Shown in pieces: positions 63,843-64,000 of a DNA stretch of 64,000 bases (position 1 is its first letter; every line of letters begins with the position of its first letter). The position numbers and the translations under genes were made by a program. Origin of the DNA: Vibrionales bacterium SWAT-3 (GTDB lineage: Bacteria > Pseudomonadota > Gammaproteobacteria > Enterobacterales > Vibrionaceae). The stretch lies in the NCBI GenBank assembly GCA_000169995.1, contig AAZW01000005.1, positions 1 to 64,000 on the forward strand, read 5' to 3'. Under the pieces are notes generated by a model. It saw only the letters and a program-made list of their open reading frames with translations. It did not search any database and had not been told where the DNA came from.

Positions 63843-64000
63843 AGTTTATCCCTGAACTATTTTTGGAATGCAGAGTTTACCTCATCCCAAAGAGAGAATC
63901 TTCGACAAGCTGACTACTGATCTCTAAATTCTGATCTTTAGCTCAATTCGCTCATTGGGAAATTTTCATAAGGAAATCGGGGCATTTCGCAGTGGTCATT

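Noticed and set aside
1..64000. CRISPR arrays, insertion sequences, integron attachment sites, prophage genes, tRNA or rRNA genes
   Set aside because: None seen: no regularly spaced repeats, no transposase or integrase frames, no RNA gene cores.

Overview
The window is gammaproteobacterial and most likely from a Vibrio. Pointers are GbpA with a c-di-GMP (GEMM-I) riboswitch in its leader, a KtrA-KtrB potassium system, a 2-aminoethylphosphonate (AEP) cluster with the PbfA lyase, and small Vibrio-type families such as DUF3820, DUF3313 and DUF2909. The genus is an inference from gene content; no rRNA or tRNA is present. Genes are dense, mostly housekeeping or accessory metabolism, with no insertion sequence, prophage, integron or CRISPR array.

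Layout. 0.1-9.7 kb: YcdX phosphatase, an HD-GYP sensor, an EamA exporter divergent from a LysR regulator plus YbjQ, an M23 endopeptidase behind a near-perfect Zur box, a membrane TPR protein and a cytochrome b561. 9.8-18.3 kb: two small unknown genes, a heterodimeric ABC exporter with one degenerate ATP site, a poly-Gly lipoprotein paired with an LruC-domain secreted protein, and a Nudix hydrolase. 18.6-26.3 kb: DUF333 lipoprotein, a membrane protein, a DUF218 protein, L-serine deaminase, a POT-like transporter without the proton-coupling motif, a siderophore-interacting reductase behind a Fur-like box, and an EamA transporter.

26.4-37.4 kb is the most coherent system, for AEP uptake and breakdown: GntR regulator, two-domain permease, ATPase, HAD phosphatase-like protein, FAD oxidoreductase and binding protein on the minus strand, then phnW, pbfA and phnX on the plus strand. 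TGGTATATACCA-type palindromes sit upstream of the ATPase gene and in the divergent phnS/phnW region and are proposed as the regulator's operators. The pathway would import AEP and related compounds, deaminate them to phosphonoacetaldehyde and release phosphate and acetaldehyde.

37.7-51.9 kb: OmpA-like porin, OsmC protein, periplasmic MsrAB, KtrBA, an MscS channel, a GDP-mannose pair (manC-manB), DAHP synthase, DUF3820, a DUF3313 lipoprotein, an XRE regulator and riboswitch-led gbpA. 52.0-60.2 kb: an aa3/caa3-type cytochrome c oxidase operon with heme A synthesis and assembly factors. Its coxB is split by ten single-base losses within about 180 bp, each in a short homopolymer, which looks like a sequence error more than natural decay. 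60.5-63.9 kb: a phospho-sugar mutase behind a Fur-like box, a LysE/RhtB exporter and a fumarylacetoacetase-family protein.
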